Source: Mordavella massiliensis (GTDB taxonomy: Bacteria; Bacillota; Clostridia; Lachnospirales; Lachnospiraceae). From it: DNA of 64,000 bases. The stretch spans positions 1 through 64,000 of the forward strand of contig NZ_JACJLV010000004.1 of NCBI RefSeq assembly GCF_016902415.1. Reading direction: 5' to 3'. The translations under genes and the position numbers were made by a program. Below, one piece after another: positions 45,645-53,939 of this stretch. The notes beneath the pieces are model-generated. The model ran no database searches and was not told where the DNA came from. It worked only from the letters and a program-made list of their open reading frames with translations. Numbering within the stretch: position 1 is the stretch's first letter; the number at the start of each line of letters is the position of its first letter.

Positions 45645-46340
45645 TTAGTTTGCTACTTTTACCATACTGTGTCTCACAACAGAGTCACGGTACAGGTAAC
45701 CTTTTTGAAACTCTTCGGCAACAATGTTTTCTCCCAGATTTTCATCCTCCACATGCATCACTGCATTATGGAAATTCGGATCGAACTCCTTGCCTACGGC
45801 CTCGATGGGTTTCACCTCGATTCCTTCCAGTGTTGTCATCAGTTGTTTGTAAACTTTTTCCATGCCCTGTACAAAGGCATTTTCCTTTTCTTCTTCGGTC
45901 ACAGCGGCAAGTCCCCGCTCAAAATTATCCACGACCGGAAGAATCTTTTCTATGATATCTTTCGCACCTACTTCGTACATCTGGGATTTCTCCTTTTCCG
46001 TACGTTTGCGGAAGTTATCAAACTCTGCCATCTGACGGGTCAGCTTATCCGTCAGTTCCTCGATCTTTTCGTCTTTTTTATCTTTTTTCTTTTTCCCGAA
46101 AAATTTCTTCTTTTCTTCGGATCCTTCTTCTGCTTTTTCAGAATCTGCGGCTTCTTCCGAAGCTTCTTCAGAAGTTTCCTGTGCAGTCTCCTCTACGGTC
46201 TCTTCAGCTGCCTCTTCCGCAGTTTCCTGTGCAGTCTCTTCTTCCGCAGTCTCTTCTGCTGCTTTCCTTGCCTCTTCCACGGCTTCCTTTACCATTTCTT
46301 CCTGGCTCTTTTCCTGCTTATTTTCCAAGGGTTCTTCCAC
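45645..46340 (-). CDS. grpE: nucleotide exchange factor GrpE
   Basis: Exchange factor for DnaK. 231 residues. The first 90 residues are a Glu/Ala/Thr-rich disordered extension with repeats such as ETAEEAAEETVEET and a Lys patch (KKKFFGKKKKDKKDEK). The long helix (DKLTRQMAEFDNFRKRTEKE) and beta domain (EVGKEFDPNFHNAVMHVED) are typical. The acidic extension is longer than in most GrpE proteins. It lies between hrcA (17 bases) and dnaK (39 bases). Confidence 0.96.
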   Translation of the reverse strand: MEEPLENKQEKSQEEMVKEAVEEARKAAEETAEEETAQETAEEAAEETVEETAQETSEEASEEAADSEKAEEGSEEKKKFFGKKKKDKKDEKIEELTDKLTRQMAEFDNFRKRTEKEKSQMYEVGAKDIIEKILPVVDNFERGLAAVTEEEKENAFVQGMEKVYKQLMTTLEGIEVKPIEAVGKEFDPNFHNAVMHVEDENLGENIVAEEFQKGYLYRDSVVRHSMVKVAN

Positions 46341-46357
46341 CTTTCTTTCTTTACTTC

Positions 46358-47404
46358 CTATGTTTCTTCCTTATGAAACATCTGATCCAGTTCATTTTGA
46401 AGCCGCTTCATGGATTTGAGTACGTGTTCGTAATCCATGCGCTTCGGTCCGATAATTCCTATCGTTCCCTTCATGCCCTCGCCCAATTCATAGGTTGCGG
46501 TCACTACGCTGCAGTCTTTCATATTCTGGACAGGAGTTTCATCACCGATGTATACCTGGATCCCGGTGTTGTCCTCTCTGGCCAGCGTCTGGGTCACCAG
46601 CTCATTTAACTGCTGCTTCTCTTCAAACGCACTGATGATCTCCTGGGCGCTCTGCTTATCGCTGAGCTCCGGGTACTTAAATATGTTCGTGGCGCCGCTG
46701 GTATAGATATGCATCTCATTGTCCACCTGGATCACTTCTGCCACAGCGTCCAGCACATTGCCCACCACTTCACTGTGGATTCCGGCCTGTTCTTTCAGCC
46801 TGGCGATCAGCCCCAGATTGATCTCCTCGATCGGCATTCCTGTCAGCGTCGTATTCAGAAGCATATTTAACTTCAGAAGATTTTCATTGCTTAAGGGCTC
46901 CTCCACATTGATGATCTTATTCTTGATCACATTGCCTCCAAGCACGATGACCGCTATGATCTGCTCTTCATCCACCATGGACAGCTGGATGAACTTCAGC
47001 TTATTGGCGCTGCTTACGGGGGTGGAGACCATGGTCGCGTAGTTGGTGCTGCTTGCCAGCACCTTCGCAGCCTGGCTTAAGAGCTGCTCCATACGGTCTG
47101 CTTTATCAAGCATCTGCTCCTGCATCTCTGTAAGCTCCTGCTCCTTCTCCTCCATCAGCATATCCACATAGAGGCGGTAGCCCTGGTCCGAAGGGATCCG
47201 TCCGGCGGACGTATGAGGCTGTAAGATGTAGCCCAGTTCCTCCAGATCCGCCATCTCATTTCTTATGGTGGCTGAACTTAAATTCAGATCTGTGTACTTG
47301 GATATGGTCCTGGATCCTACCGGTTCTCCGGTCTCCAGATAGTTCTGGATGATCGCGTGCAGAATCTTCAGCTTCCGCTCGCTCAGTCCGTGGTCCGCTA
47401 CCAT
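46358..47404 (-). CDS. hrcA: heat-inducible transcription repressor HrcA
   Basis: Represses class I heat-shock genes by binding CIRCE and is refolded by GroEL. 348 residues: N-terminal winged helix (RKLKILHAIIQNYLETGEPVGSRTISKYT, SSATIRNEMADLEELGYI), a dimerisation domain and a GAF-like middle. First gene of its own operon, just downstream of a perfect CIRCE element, so it is autoregulated. Confidence 0.97.
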   Translation of the reverse strand: MVADHGLSERKLKILHAIIQNYLETGEPVGSRTISKYTDLNLSSATIRNEMADLEELGYILQPHTSAGRIPSDQGYRLYVDMLMEEKEQELTEMQEQMLDKADRMEQLLSQAAKVLASSTNYATMVSTPVSSANKLKFIQLSMVDEEQIIAVIVLGGNVIKNKIINVEEPLSNENLLKLNMLLNTTLTGMPIEEINLGLIARLKEQAGIHSEVVGNVLDAVAEVIQVDNEMHIYTSGATNIFKYPELSDKQSAQEIISAFEEKQQLNELVTQTLAREDNTGIQVYIGDETPVQNMKDCSVVTATYELGEGMKGTIGIIGPKRMDYEHVLKSMKRLQNELDQMFHKEET

Positions 47405-47429
47405 CCGCGTTCCTCCTTCCTTCGGCTTA

Positions 47430-47456
47430 TTAGCACTCTTTAAAATTGAGTGCTAA
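47430..47456 (-). promoter_or_regulatory. CIRCE operator
   Basis: Perfect TTAGCACTC-N9-GAGTGCTAA (47430-47438, 47448-47456), the HrcA binding site, in the leader of the hrcA operon. An extra half site TTAGCACTC lies at 47474-47482 within the promoter. Confidence 0.98.
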
Positions 47457-47470
47457 CATCTTCGACTATT

Positions 47471-47499
47471 AATTTAGCACTCTGTCATTTGTTTGTCAA
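47471..47499 (-). promoter_or_regulatory. hrcA operon promoter
   Basis: On the minus strand TTGACA (47494-47499), 17 bases and TAAATT (47471-47476), directly before the CIRCE element. The additional CIRCE half site lies in the spacer. Confidence 0.75.
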
Positions 47500-47581
47500 C
47501 ACCATTTCCTCATTTTTTTCTTTTGAATAAAGGATGCCCGCCCGTGCGAGCACGGCGGCCGCCATCCCGGGCGTATCACGC

Positions 47582-47631
47582 AAAAAGAGCATGTTATATA
47601 TGAAACCATTCTTTCACACATAACATGCTCT
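47582..47631 (-). terminator. terminator hairpin upstream of the heat-shock promoter
   Basis: AGAGCATGTTAT (47586-47597) and ATAACATGCTCT (47620-47631) form a 12-bp stem with a 22-base loop, followed by TTTTT on the minus strand. It ends the transcript of the small genes at 47664-48124. Between it and the hrcA promoter are further short GC-rich inverted repeats (for example CCGTGC-GA-GCACGG) but no gene. Confidence 0.7.
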
Positions 47632-47663
47632 GCTGTCATTCTTATCAGAAAACGATCCGCAAA

Positions 47664-47804
47664 TTACTGCTGTTCCTTCTGCGCTTTACGGGCTGCACGT
47701 TTTTTTCCGTACCAGAGGATCGCTCCGGCATATACGGCCGCAGCCGCGATTCCAATTGCGTAGGAAGCCGCCCAGGGAAGGTTAAAGCCTATCTTGGCGT
47801 TCAC
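47664..47804 (-). CDS. possible 46-aa single-helix membrane peptide
   Basis: A short frame starting at GTG (47804): a hydrophobic helix (WAASYAIGIAAAAVYAGAIL, about residues 11-30) followed by a strongly basic tail (KKRAARKAQKEQQ), the look of a small membrane protein. No good ribosome site precedes the GTG, and the frame stays open back into the end of the 97-aa gene, so the start is uncertain. It may be a fragment of a larger gene. Confidence 0.35.
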   Translation of the reverse strand: MNAKIGFNLPWAASYAIGIAAAAVYAGAILWYGKKRAARKAQKEQQ

Positions 47805-47830
47805 AATATGCGAACAGGGAAAGGCTCTGA

Positions 47831-48124
47831 TTAGCTCAGTTCTACTTTTGCAGCCTCTTCCGGCTTGAAATCATTCGCCAGATCGTAGATGTTGTGTCCG
47901 GTGGACTCGCTCAACACTCTTCCCTCCAGAGAATAGCAGCGGATGAATCTCTTACCGTCAACGCTGGACCAGTGCTCTACATCCCAGGACATGTATCCGT
48001 CTTCGTCAGACTTTTTCTCCTTCAGATACAGATCCACCTGACGTCCTTCCTTCATCTTTTCGATCAGTCCTTTGGTTCCGTCTACTTCTACTTCTGTCTT
48101 ATTTACAGAATCATAAATGGTCAT
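47831..48124 (-). CDS. hypothetical 97-aa cytoplasmic protein
   Basis: A soluble 97-residue protein, acidic overall, with one Trp-containing stretch YMSWDVEHWSSVDGKRFI and no recognisable motif. CAGGAGGATACCTATC before the ATG is a good ribosome site, so it is very probably translated. The 85-bp repeat copy A begins about 50 bases upstream of its start. Function unknown. Confidence 0.65.
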   Translation of the reverse strand: MTIYDSVNKTEVEVDGTKGLIEKMKEGRQVDLYLKEKKSDEDGYMSWDVEHWSSVDGKRFIRCYSLEGRVLSESTGHNIYDLANDFKPEEAAKVELS

Positions 48125-48172
48125 GATAGGTATCCTCCTGTTTCCTATAAAATATTTCTACAGTAAATTATA

Positions 48173-48257
48173 GCTTCTGAAACAGAAAATTACAATCTTC
48201 TTCTCTTTTTATCTTGACATTATTTTCGTTTCGTTTATATTATTGTATTAACCAATT
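48173..48257. repeat. 85-bp direct repeat, copy A
   Basis: Identical to 52227-52311 except for one base (84 of 85). It contains TTGACA (48214-48219), an 18-base spacer and TATTAT (48238-48243), the promoter that in copy B drives an ABC exporter. Copy A stops at CCAATT, inside the operator palindrome that is complete in copy B, and a transposase remnant follows. Copy B therefore looks like the original site. Confidence 0.9.
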
Positions 48258-48292
48258 CGGGAGTTTGACAGTTGCATAATTAAAAAAGTGCT

Positions 48293-48322
48293 TACAGGCC
48301 GCATAAAGCCTGTACTTTTTTT
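48293..48322 (+). terminator. terminator at the left end of the IS remnant
   Basis: TACAGGC (48293-48299) and GCCTGTA (48308-48314) form a 7-bp stem followed by C and seven T's, just before the transposase fragment. Many IS elements carry such a hairpin to block read-through into the transposase. Confidence 0.7.
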
Positions 48323-48389
48323 GTCAAGTTTTTCGTTTTGCTATCTAGTAATATTTAGTGATATATGAATTATTACAGAGGTGATTTCA

Positions 48390-48704
48390 ATGCGTGTTAC
48401 TACATCCAAATCAAAAAATTCCGAATCCTTTTACATTACAAAGTCCTATACAAATGCCCAGGGTAAGAGTACTTCTACCACGATTAAAAAACTAGGTACT
48501 CTGGCCGAATTATCGGAACGGCTTGGCACTGATCGTGATGGTGTCATGGCATGGGCAAAAGAACAGGCAAGAATCGAAACGGAAAAATATAAAAAAGAAA
48601 CGGAAGATGCAGTTGTTATGATCCCCTTCCATTCCAACAGGCTTATGGACTATAGTATGTTTCGGTTCCGGTATGGAGGCGCCACTGAGCTGCCGGTATT
48701 ATGA
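48390..48704 (+). pseudogene. truncated IS1634-type transposase
   Basis: The first 85-90 codons (MRVTTSKSKNSESFYITKSY, KKLGTLAELSERLGTDRDGVMAWAKEQARIETEKYKKE, MIPFHSNRLMDY) match the N-terminus of IS1634-family (DUF4277-like DDE) transposases, which are normally over 500 residues. After LMDY the frame leaves the family and stops at 48704, so most of the element is gone. AGAGGTG precedes the ATG at 48390. Beyond the break, another frame reads CRYYEAIHSRYMDKINRLMA to a stop at 48789, an unidentified C-terminal fragment. Base composition is more AT-rich than the flanks. Confidence 0.75.
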
Positions 48705-48828
48705 AGCCATCCACAGCAGATATATGGATAAGATCAACCGGCTGATGGCGGAGCACCGTGCAAAGCCTTATGGTCAGCGAGATCTCTGACTGATGGTCTG
48801 CTTTGTGAAAAATATCCACCCTAAAGAA

Positions 48829-48866
48829 ACACCGGAGAGAGCAGGCACCCCCGCTTTCTCCGGTGT
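48829..48866 (-). terminator. terminator of cstA
   Basis: ACACCGGAGA (48829-48838) and TCTCCGGTGT (48857-48866) form a 10-bp stem, followed by TTCTTT on the minus strand about 50 bases after the cstA stop. Confidence 0.7.
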
Positions 48867-48916
48867 TCTTCTTTCTCTGTTCTGTTTTATAGACTGTCAG
48901 AGATTAGTATGATTTA

Positions 48917-50605
48917 TCATTTCTCTGCTTTATTTCTCACAAGCTCTTTTCCTGAAGTGACCACGATAGTAACTCCCAGGATCAGAAGCAGGATCGCCAC
49001 GATCAGCTGAAGCCCTTCAACCATAAATACAGCTGTTCCTGCGGAAAATGCCTTCACAAGGGCAATGGATCTCTGGACCAGCGCTGTGAATGTCACGATC
49101 AGCATGATCACAAACGGAGGCACCAGTGTTTTCAGTGTTCTTCCCGTAACTTTCAGGAATACGCACAGCGTGATCAGTACCAGGGCGCTCAGAAGCTGGT
49201 TCGCACTTCCGAACAGCGGCCAGATATTGGAGTAGCCGACCTGGGTCAGGATATATCCGAATACCAGTGTGATGACCGTTGCAAAATATTTATTGCACAG
49301 GACTTTTCTCCAGCCTTCGGCGTGCTCCATGTCATCCTTGCTGAACAGCTCCTGGAATGACATACGCCCGATACGAGCAACCGAATCCAGTGTTGTAAAC
49401 GCCAGAGCAGACACGCACATGGTCATAAAGCTCTGCGCCACATAGACCGGGATACCGAACATCTCAAGGAATCCTGCCACTCCGGATGAGAAGATCTGGA
49501 ACGGCGTTCCCACTGCTGCAGTTCCGTCCGCCCCTGCAGCCGCACCTGCAACACAGAGCGCGATCACTGCCAGAAGGCTTTCCAGCACCATCGCTCCGTA
49601 TCCGACTTTGAGCATATCCTTTTCGTTGGAGATGGTCTTGGACGAAGTACCGGACGATACCAGGCTGTGGAATCCGGATACCGCACCGCAGGCGACTGTT
49701 ACGAACAGGATCGGGAACAGTGTTCCCAGACTCTCATTCTGGAATCCGGTAAATGCCGGAAGGTTCATCGTCGGATGCGCAAACAGAAGCCCCAGGACTG
49801 CACCTGCGATCATACCGATAAACATAAATGTGGACATGTAATCCCTCGGCTGCATCACAAACCACATGGGCAGCACTGCCGCGAGGAAGATATAGACAAA
49901 TGCGATGTATACCCACATCTCTTTGCCCAGGATCACCGGGAAGTTCATACCGCATACAAACGCCAGCACGGTACATACCAGCCCGAACACAACTTCTTTC
50001 CATCCGGTCAGCTTCACTTTGTGCTGAACCACACCGAATACCACAGCAAACAGGATAAAGAACAGGGAAATGCTTCCCGCCGCTCCGTTTACCTGTGCAT
50101 TCTCAGAAAGAGTCTGTACTCCGTCTGTCACCACATATGCGTTGAATGTATCCGCCACCATATCGGCAAATGCCGCGATCACGATCAGGCAGAACAGCCA
50201 GCAGAATCCCAGGAACAGCTTTCTTCCCGCTTTTCCGATATATTTCTCGATCAGCAGCCCCATTGATTTTCCGTCGTTCTTAACACTTGCATACAGAGCG
50301 CCGAAATCTGTAACGGCTCCAAAAAAGATGCCGCCCAGGATGATCCACAGAAGGACCGGCAGCCATCCAAACGCCGCTGCCTGGATCGCTCCGGTGACAG
50401 GGCCCGCACCTGCTATGGATGAAAACTGATGTGCAAATACGGTCCAGCCGTCCGTCGGTACATAGTCCTGTCCGTCATTGTGAACGACCGCAGGAGTCTT
50501 CGCTTTCGGATCGATTCCCCACTTCTTCGCCAGCCAGCGTCCGTACAGCGCGTATGCCGCGATAAGGCAGACGGCGGCGATCAATACGATTACCAGTGTG
50601 TTCAT
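48917..50605 (-). CDS. cstA: CstA-family transporter (carbon starvation protein)
   Basis: A 562-residue polytopic membrane protein with about 14-16 helices. Family signatures: YGRWLAKKWGIDPKAKTPAV, DYVPTDGWTVFAHQFSSIAG, GPVTGAIQAAAFGWLPVLLWI, FGAVTDFGALYASVKNDGKS and FHSLVSSGTSSKTISNE. CstA and its relative BtsT are known as peptide and pyruvate transporters in Enterobacteria. Here the gene stands alone behind a T-box leader with an apparent alanine specifier, which argues for a link with amino-acid supply (inference). Start at the ATG preceded by AAAAGGAGAGTAGAGAATT. About 150 bases separate the T-box terminator and the start codon. Confidence 0.93.
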   Translation of the reverse strand: MNTLVIVLIAAVCLIAAYALYGRWLAKKWGIDPKAKTPAVVHNDGQDYVPTDGWTVFAHQFSSIAGAGPVTGAIQAAAFGWLPVLLWIILGGIFFGAVTDFGALYASVKNDGKSMGLLIEKYIGKAGRKLFLGFCWLFCLIVIAAFADMVADTFNAYVVTDGVQTLSENAQVNGAAGSISLFFILFAVVFGVVQHKVKLTGWKEVVFGLVCTVLAFVCGMNFPVILGKEMWVYIAFVYIFLAAVLPMWFVMQPRDYMSTFMFIGMIAGAVLGLLFAHPTMNLPAFTGFQNESLGTLFPILFVTVACGAVSGFHSLVSSGTSSKTISNEKDMLKVGYGAMVLESLLAVIALCVAGAAAGADGTAAVGTPFQIFSSGVAGFLEMFGIPVYVAQSFMTMCVSALAFTTLDSVARIGRMSFQELFSKDDMEHAEGWRKVLCNKYFATVITLVFGYILTQVGYSNIWPLFGSANQLLSALVLITLCVFLKVTGRTLKTLVPPFVIMLIVTFTALVQRSIALVKAFSAGTAVFMVEGLQLIVAILLLILGVTIVVTSGKELVRNKAEK

Positions 50606-50760
50606 AATTCTCTACTCTCCTTTTTAATGTAAAACTGAGGTGTCAAACACCTTTTTCAAGGCATCTTCGGATCAAAGCCAGCTTTCTCCATCCGGAATCT
50701 CCTCTGTAGACATTTCCTCCGGAAAGTTCTCCTGCAGGGAACGTTTTCATCTGTCCACAG

Positions 50761-51135
50761 AAAAAGAAAAACGCCTCCCGACAGATCACTCTGTCAGAAG
50801 ACGAAGTATATTTTCTCCGCGTTACCACTTCTCATTACCGATCATCTCGGTCACTCACTCCCGTCGTCCGCTTTGTCTGCGACCTCAGCACTTTCCCGGT
50901 TTCCTCCCCGTCTCTTGGGTTCATCCCCGGAAGGTACTCTCAGATCCTGGCGGATTAACAGGTTTCCTGATAACGGTGGAATTCCGGTCCGGGCTACTTG
51001 GCGTACCGCGTTCGCCCCGACTGCTCGCAGGGGATGGCTTCCTCGCTGTGCTGTTCCCTCACACCAGCCGGGAACTCTCTGAAAGCAGCTGAACTTCGGA
51101 AGTCCTGTCCTGTTCTTCGCATTGGCTTTTTTCAA
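50761..51135 (-). ncRNA. T-box riboswitch upstream of cstA, apparent Ala specifier
   Basis: On the minus strand: Stem I elements AGAGAG, then GGCTGGTG and GAGGGAAC in the distal arm, and the specifier-loop pattern GAA-GCC-ATCCCC-TGCGAGCAG (GCC at 51036-51038), with CTGCT/AGCAG closing the base. The antiterminator core AAGTGGTAACGCGG is at 50817-50830, with TGGT at 50824-50827. The terminator CTTCTGACAGA/TCTGTCGGGAGG plus T's is at 50761-50803. GCC is an alanine codon, and TGGT fits the A73 discriminator of tRNA-Ala. Uncharged tRNA-Ala would then allow transcription of cstA. The class is clear by motif; the specifier assignment rests on my alignment. Confidence 0.85.
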
Positions 51136-51144
51136 TCCTGTTTC

Positions 51145-51172
51145 ATTATAACTCAGCTGTCTCCAAAGTCAA
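51145..51172 (-). promoter_or_regulatory. cstA/T-box promoter
   Basis: On the minus strand TTGACT (51167-51172), 16 bases and TATAAT (51145-51150). Confidence 0.75.
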
Positions 51173-51201
51173 CAAGAAAATAGAACGCACTCTGTTTTTT
51201 G

Positions 51202-51387
51202 TTAATATTTTATAAATTCCCCTTTTGTTCGGGAACAGATTTGTTTGATTTTACCGTAGTAAAGCGTTCCATTATCAAAGTTTCCTTCCCAGTATTCTGC
51301 CGGGATAAAATCATGCGCCCGAAGATTGGTATCCAGCCAGATTTCTGCGATTCGGTCCGTATCTGTTTGCCTTAATTCTCTGATCAT
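51202..51387 (-). pseudogene. GNAT acetyltransferase, N-terminal fragment
   Basis: Sixty-one codons starting MIRELRQTDTDRIAEIWLDT and running to EYWEGNF match the first third of a GNAT acetyltransferase. The remaining residues (from GTLYYGK on) do not, and the acetyl-CoA site is missing. TCAGGAGG before the ATG at 51387 is intact. The rest of the gene was lost, possibly where the cstA T-box segment joins. Confidence 0.65.
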
Positions 51388-51417
51388 AAAATCCTCCTGA
51401 CATCTCATGCATGGGAT

Positions 51418-52108
51418 CTATATATTTTCAAATTTTCTGCAAAGTTCCTCATATGTCATCCTGCCGGATATAAAGTCCATCATAGTCAAATGCATTTTTT
51501 CGCCTTTTGTATAGGGCACATTAATGCACCTGTCCAGCAATTCCATCTCATTTTCCAAAGGACTTAGTACATTTTTCCTTTTAGAAAAAGCTTCATAGTA
51601 GCGGACACCCCACCTTCTCTGCGAAGCTGCATCCATATGGATCCCATCCGGATTTGGCGTCAGGCCTTCTGCTGTTACAAAATAACTGTTTTTCTGTTCC
51701 TGAGCAAATCTTAATAATTCCCTGTTTATCAGTTCATATTCTGTACAGTTTGCCCCAAGCCCCGATTTTCCCAGAAATCCTCCCAGGCCGCCAAGGATAA
51801 AGGGAATCTCCGGCGCGTTCAGTTCTTGTCTCAGCTCCGCTGTCATTGTCTGAAGTTTTTCGTAATAGGTCTGATACTTCCCATCGCAGCTGTCGCTTTC
51901 TCCCTGATGCCACAAAATACCGATAAGCTCCGTATCCTGCATGGCGAATTTCGCCTGACAGACCGCATGCCGAAAGAGCGTGTTGTCTGCCGCCCAGTCA
52001 TCTATTGTACTCCCGCCTTCTGCGCAGGGGATCAATCCGATTTTCTCTTCTTTGTTTTCCATACACCACATTGCTGCAAACGAACCCGCAAAGGATCACG
52101 GATGAACT
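51418..52108 (-). pseudogene. sialate O-acetylesterase-like esterase (SASA), 5'-truncated
   Basis: The readable part (217 codons from an internal ATG at 52071) matches the SASA/DUF303 esterase family: LIPCAEGGSTIDDWA, GILWHQGESDS (conserved Gln-Gly-Glu-Ser), ILGGLGGFLG and the catalytic region NPDGIHMDAASQR. Upstream in frame a further GSFAAMW matches the family until a stop near 52100. The N-terminal GQSNMAGRG block with the nucleophile serine is absent, so about 70 residues are gone and the protein should be inactive. Such esterases deacetylate sialic acid or xylan; the former would suit the host-glycan theme. Confidence 0.7.
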
Positions 52109-52226
52109 TCATGATGCATGCAGTTTCCGCACAGACTATCAATTTATAACAAAACGCAAAATGAAAGAGATTCAGAAAAAAAGTAAGCGAAGATAAAACA
52201 TTACTATATTTCAAGTATAGAGCACG

Positions 52227-52311
52227 GCTTCTGAAACAGAAAATTACAATCTTCTTCTCTTTTTATCTTGACATTATTTTCGTTTCGTGTATATTATTGT
52301 ATTAACCAATT
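52227..52311. repeat. 85-bp direct repeat, copy B
   Basis: Partner of 48173-48257 with one mismatch. Here it is the working promoter of the ABC exporter: TTGACA (52268-52273), 18 bases, TATTAT (52292-52297). It is followed by the palindrome ATTAGT-AC-ACTAAT (52309-52322), an operator-like site of the kind bound by YtrA-type GntR repressors. Confidence 0.9.
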
Positions 52312-52343
52312 AGTACACTAATACATCTAAAGGAGAAATGAAA

Positions 52344-53102
52344 ATGAGTGTTGTACTGCGAACGAATCAACTGACCAAATGTTACAACGGAAGGCCTGTT
52401 GTGGATCATCTGTCCATGACCATCCACAAAGGAGACATCTATGGTTTTATCGGAAAGAACGGTGCCGGCAAAACCACCCTGATCCGTATGATCGCCGGCC
52501 TGGCCGCTCCAACCAGCGGAAATGCGCTGCTGTTTGGAAGCGCTGACTTAAGAAAGGGAAGAAAACGGATCGGAACTGTGATCGAATCTCCCGCTCTTTA
52601 TCCCGGCATGACCGCAAAAGAAAATCTTCTGGTCCATTACCGGCTCCAGGGGATCCGCGACACCTCCCGGGCAGACGCAATCCTGACCCTGACAGGGCTT
52701 AAAGACGCAGGCAGGAAAAAGGCCAGAGACTTCTCTCTTGGCATGCGCCAGCGTCTTGCCATCGCCATCGCCCTGATCGGCAATCCCAGATTCCTGATCC
52801 TTGACGAACCCACCAACGGTCTGGATCCGGAAGGGATCAAAGAGATCCGTGACCTGCTTCTCCGCCTGAACCACGACCGGCAGATCACCGTGCTGATCTC
52901 CTCTCATATCCTAAGCGAACTGTCCAAATTTGCCACCCGTTACGGGATCATCCATCAGGGCCGTCTCATCGATGAATTTACAGAAGAGCAGCTGATCAGA
53001 CGCTGCACCGGGCCGGACGGAACACAAGTGATGGATCTGGAAGATTACTTTTTAAAGAAAATACAAGGAGGAATCTCTCATGACACATTTATTAAGAAGT
53101 GA
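52344..53102 (+). CDS. ABC transporter ATP-binding protein (BcrA/bacitracin-type)
   Basis: A 252-residue ABC ATPase: Walker A GFIGKNGAGKTTLIRM (about 35-50), Q-loop GTVIESPALYPGMTA, signature FSLGMRQRL, Walker B FLILDEPTNGLDPEG and the H-loop ISSHILSELS. The ESP(A/S)LYP Q-loop and size are typical of lantibiotic/bacitracin-resistance exporters. AAAGGAG has better spacing to the ATG at 52344 than to that at 52338. It overlaps its permease gene by 23 bases. Its promoter and operator lie in repeat copy B. Confidence 0.92.
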   Translation: MSVVLRTNQLTKCYNGRPVVDHLSMTIHKGDIYGFIGKNGAGKTTLIRMIAGLAAPTSGNALLFGSADLRKGRKRIGTVIESPALYPGMTAKENLLVHYRLQGIRDTSRADAILTLTGLKDAGRKKARDFSLGMRQRLAIAIALIGNPRFLILDEPTNGLDPEGIKEIRDLLLRLNHDRQITVLISSHILSELSKFATRYGIIHQGRLIDEFTEEQLIRRCTGPDGTQVMDLEDYFLKKIQGGISHDTFIKK

Positions 53103-53925
53103 TTTTTATAAACTGAGAAAAGCAAAATATTTCCGGGTGTGCCTCATCATCACCATATTACTGGCTGTAGGCACCGTTTTTCTCCTGGACTTTACTTACC
53201 GGATCGCAGGAGATCAGATGGCCTCTCAGATGGCTTCCCAGCAGGATGCGCTGTCAGAAAGCGGCGTCAGCGTCTCTGTGGAGGGGATCGCCGGAAGTTA
53301 TGAGGATCTGGGCGCCGCCGGACAGCTTCTGACCTTTTTTGCCGGTAACACCACGCTGATCCTGGCCGTGCTCGTCTCTCTCTTTGTAGGAAGCGAATTC
53401 AATCACGGGACCATGAAACTTATAGCCTCCCGCCAGTACAGCCGTCTGACCATCTACAGTTCTAAACTGATCGCTGCCATGGCGGCCGGGATTTTTCTCA
53501 CTCTCATCTATGTCCTGTTCTCTTTCCTGACCGCCTCCTTTGTCTGGGGTATTGGCGATGCGCCTTCTCAAGGGTGGGCCAGAACCATTGGAGCCGCCGG
53601 CCTGGAGCTTTTCCTCCTTTGCGCCTTTCTTTCACTCTTTGTCATGTTCAGCTTTCTGATCCGGCAAAGCGGAGGCGCCCTGGCGCTCAACATCTGCTTT
53701 CTGGAATTTGTGTCTCTGTTTGCCATACTCGGCGAAATGCTGGTAAAAAAGCTGACCGGAAAGGAAATTGTCATTTCCAATTATCTGCTGGACACCAATA
53801 TGAACGCCCTTCTGGGAGACCTTCACAGCGACATCGTTTTACGGGCTCTGATCGTCGGCATCTGCTTTTTCGCAGTCTCCTTCCTCATAGGAGCAGCCAG
53901 TTTCCAGAAGCGGGACATTAAATAG
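53080..53925 (+). CDS. ABC-2 type permease of the exporter
   Basis: A 281-residue membrane protein with six hydrophobic helices: one near residues 18-38, a long extracytoplasmic loop (about 45-90), and five more between 95 and 275. It follows and overlaps the ATPase gene, AAGGAGG preceding its ATG within that gene. This is the usual arrangement for BcrAB-like exporters that protect against peptide antibiotics or adjust the envelope. Substrate unknown. Confidence 0.9.
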   Translation: MTHLLRSDFYKLRKAKYFRVCLIITILLAVGTVFLLDFTYRIAGDQMASQMASQQDALSESGVSVSVEGIAGSYEDLGAAGQLLTFFAGNTTLILAVLVSLFVGSEFNHGTMKLIASRQYSRLTIYSSKLIAAMAAGIFLTLIYVLFSFLTASFVWGIGDAPSQGWARTIGAAGLELFLLCAFLSLFVMFSFLIRQSGGALALNICFLEFVSLFAILGEMLVKKLTGKEIVISNYLLDTNMNALLGDLHSDIVLRALIVGICFFAVSFLIGAASFQKRDIK

Positions 53926-53939
53926 TTTTGCCCTGCCAT

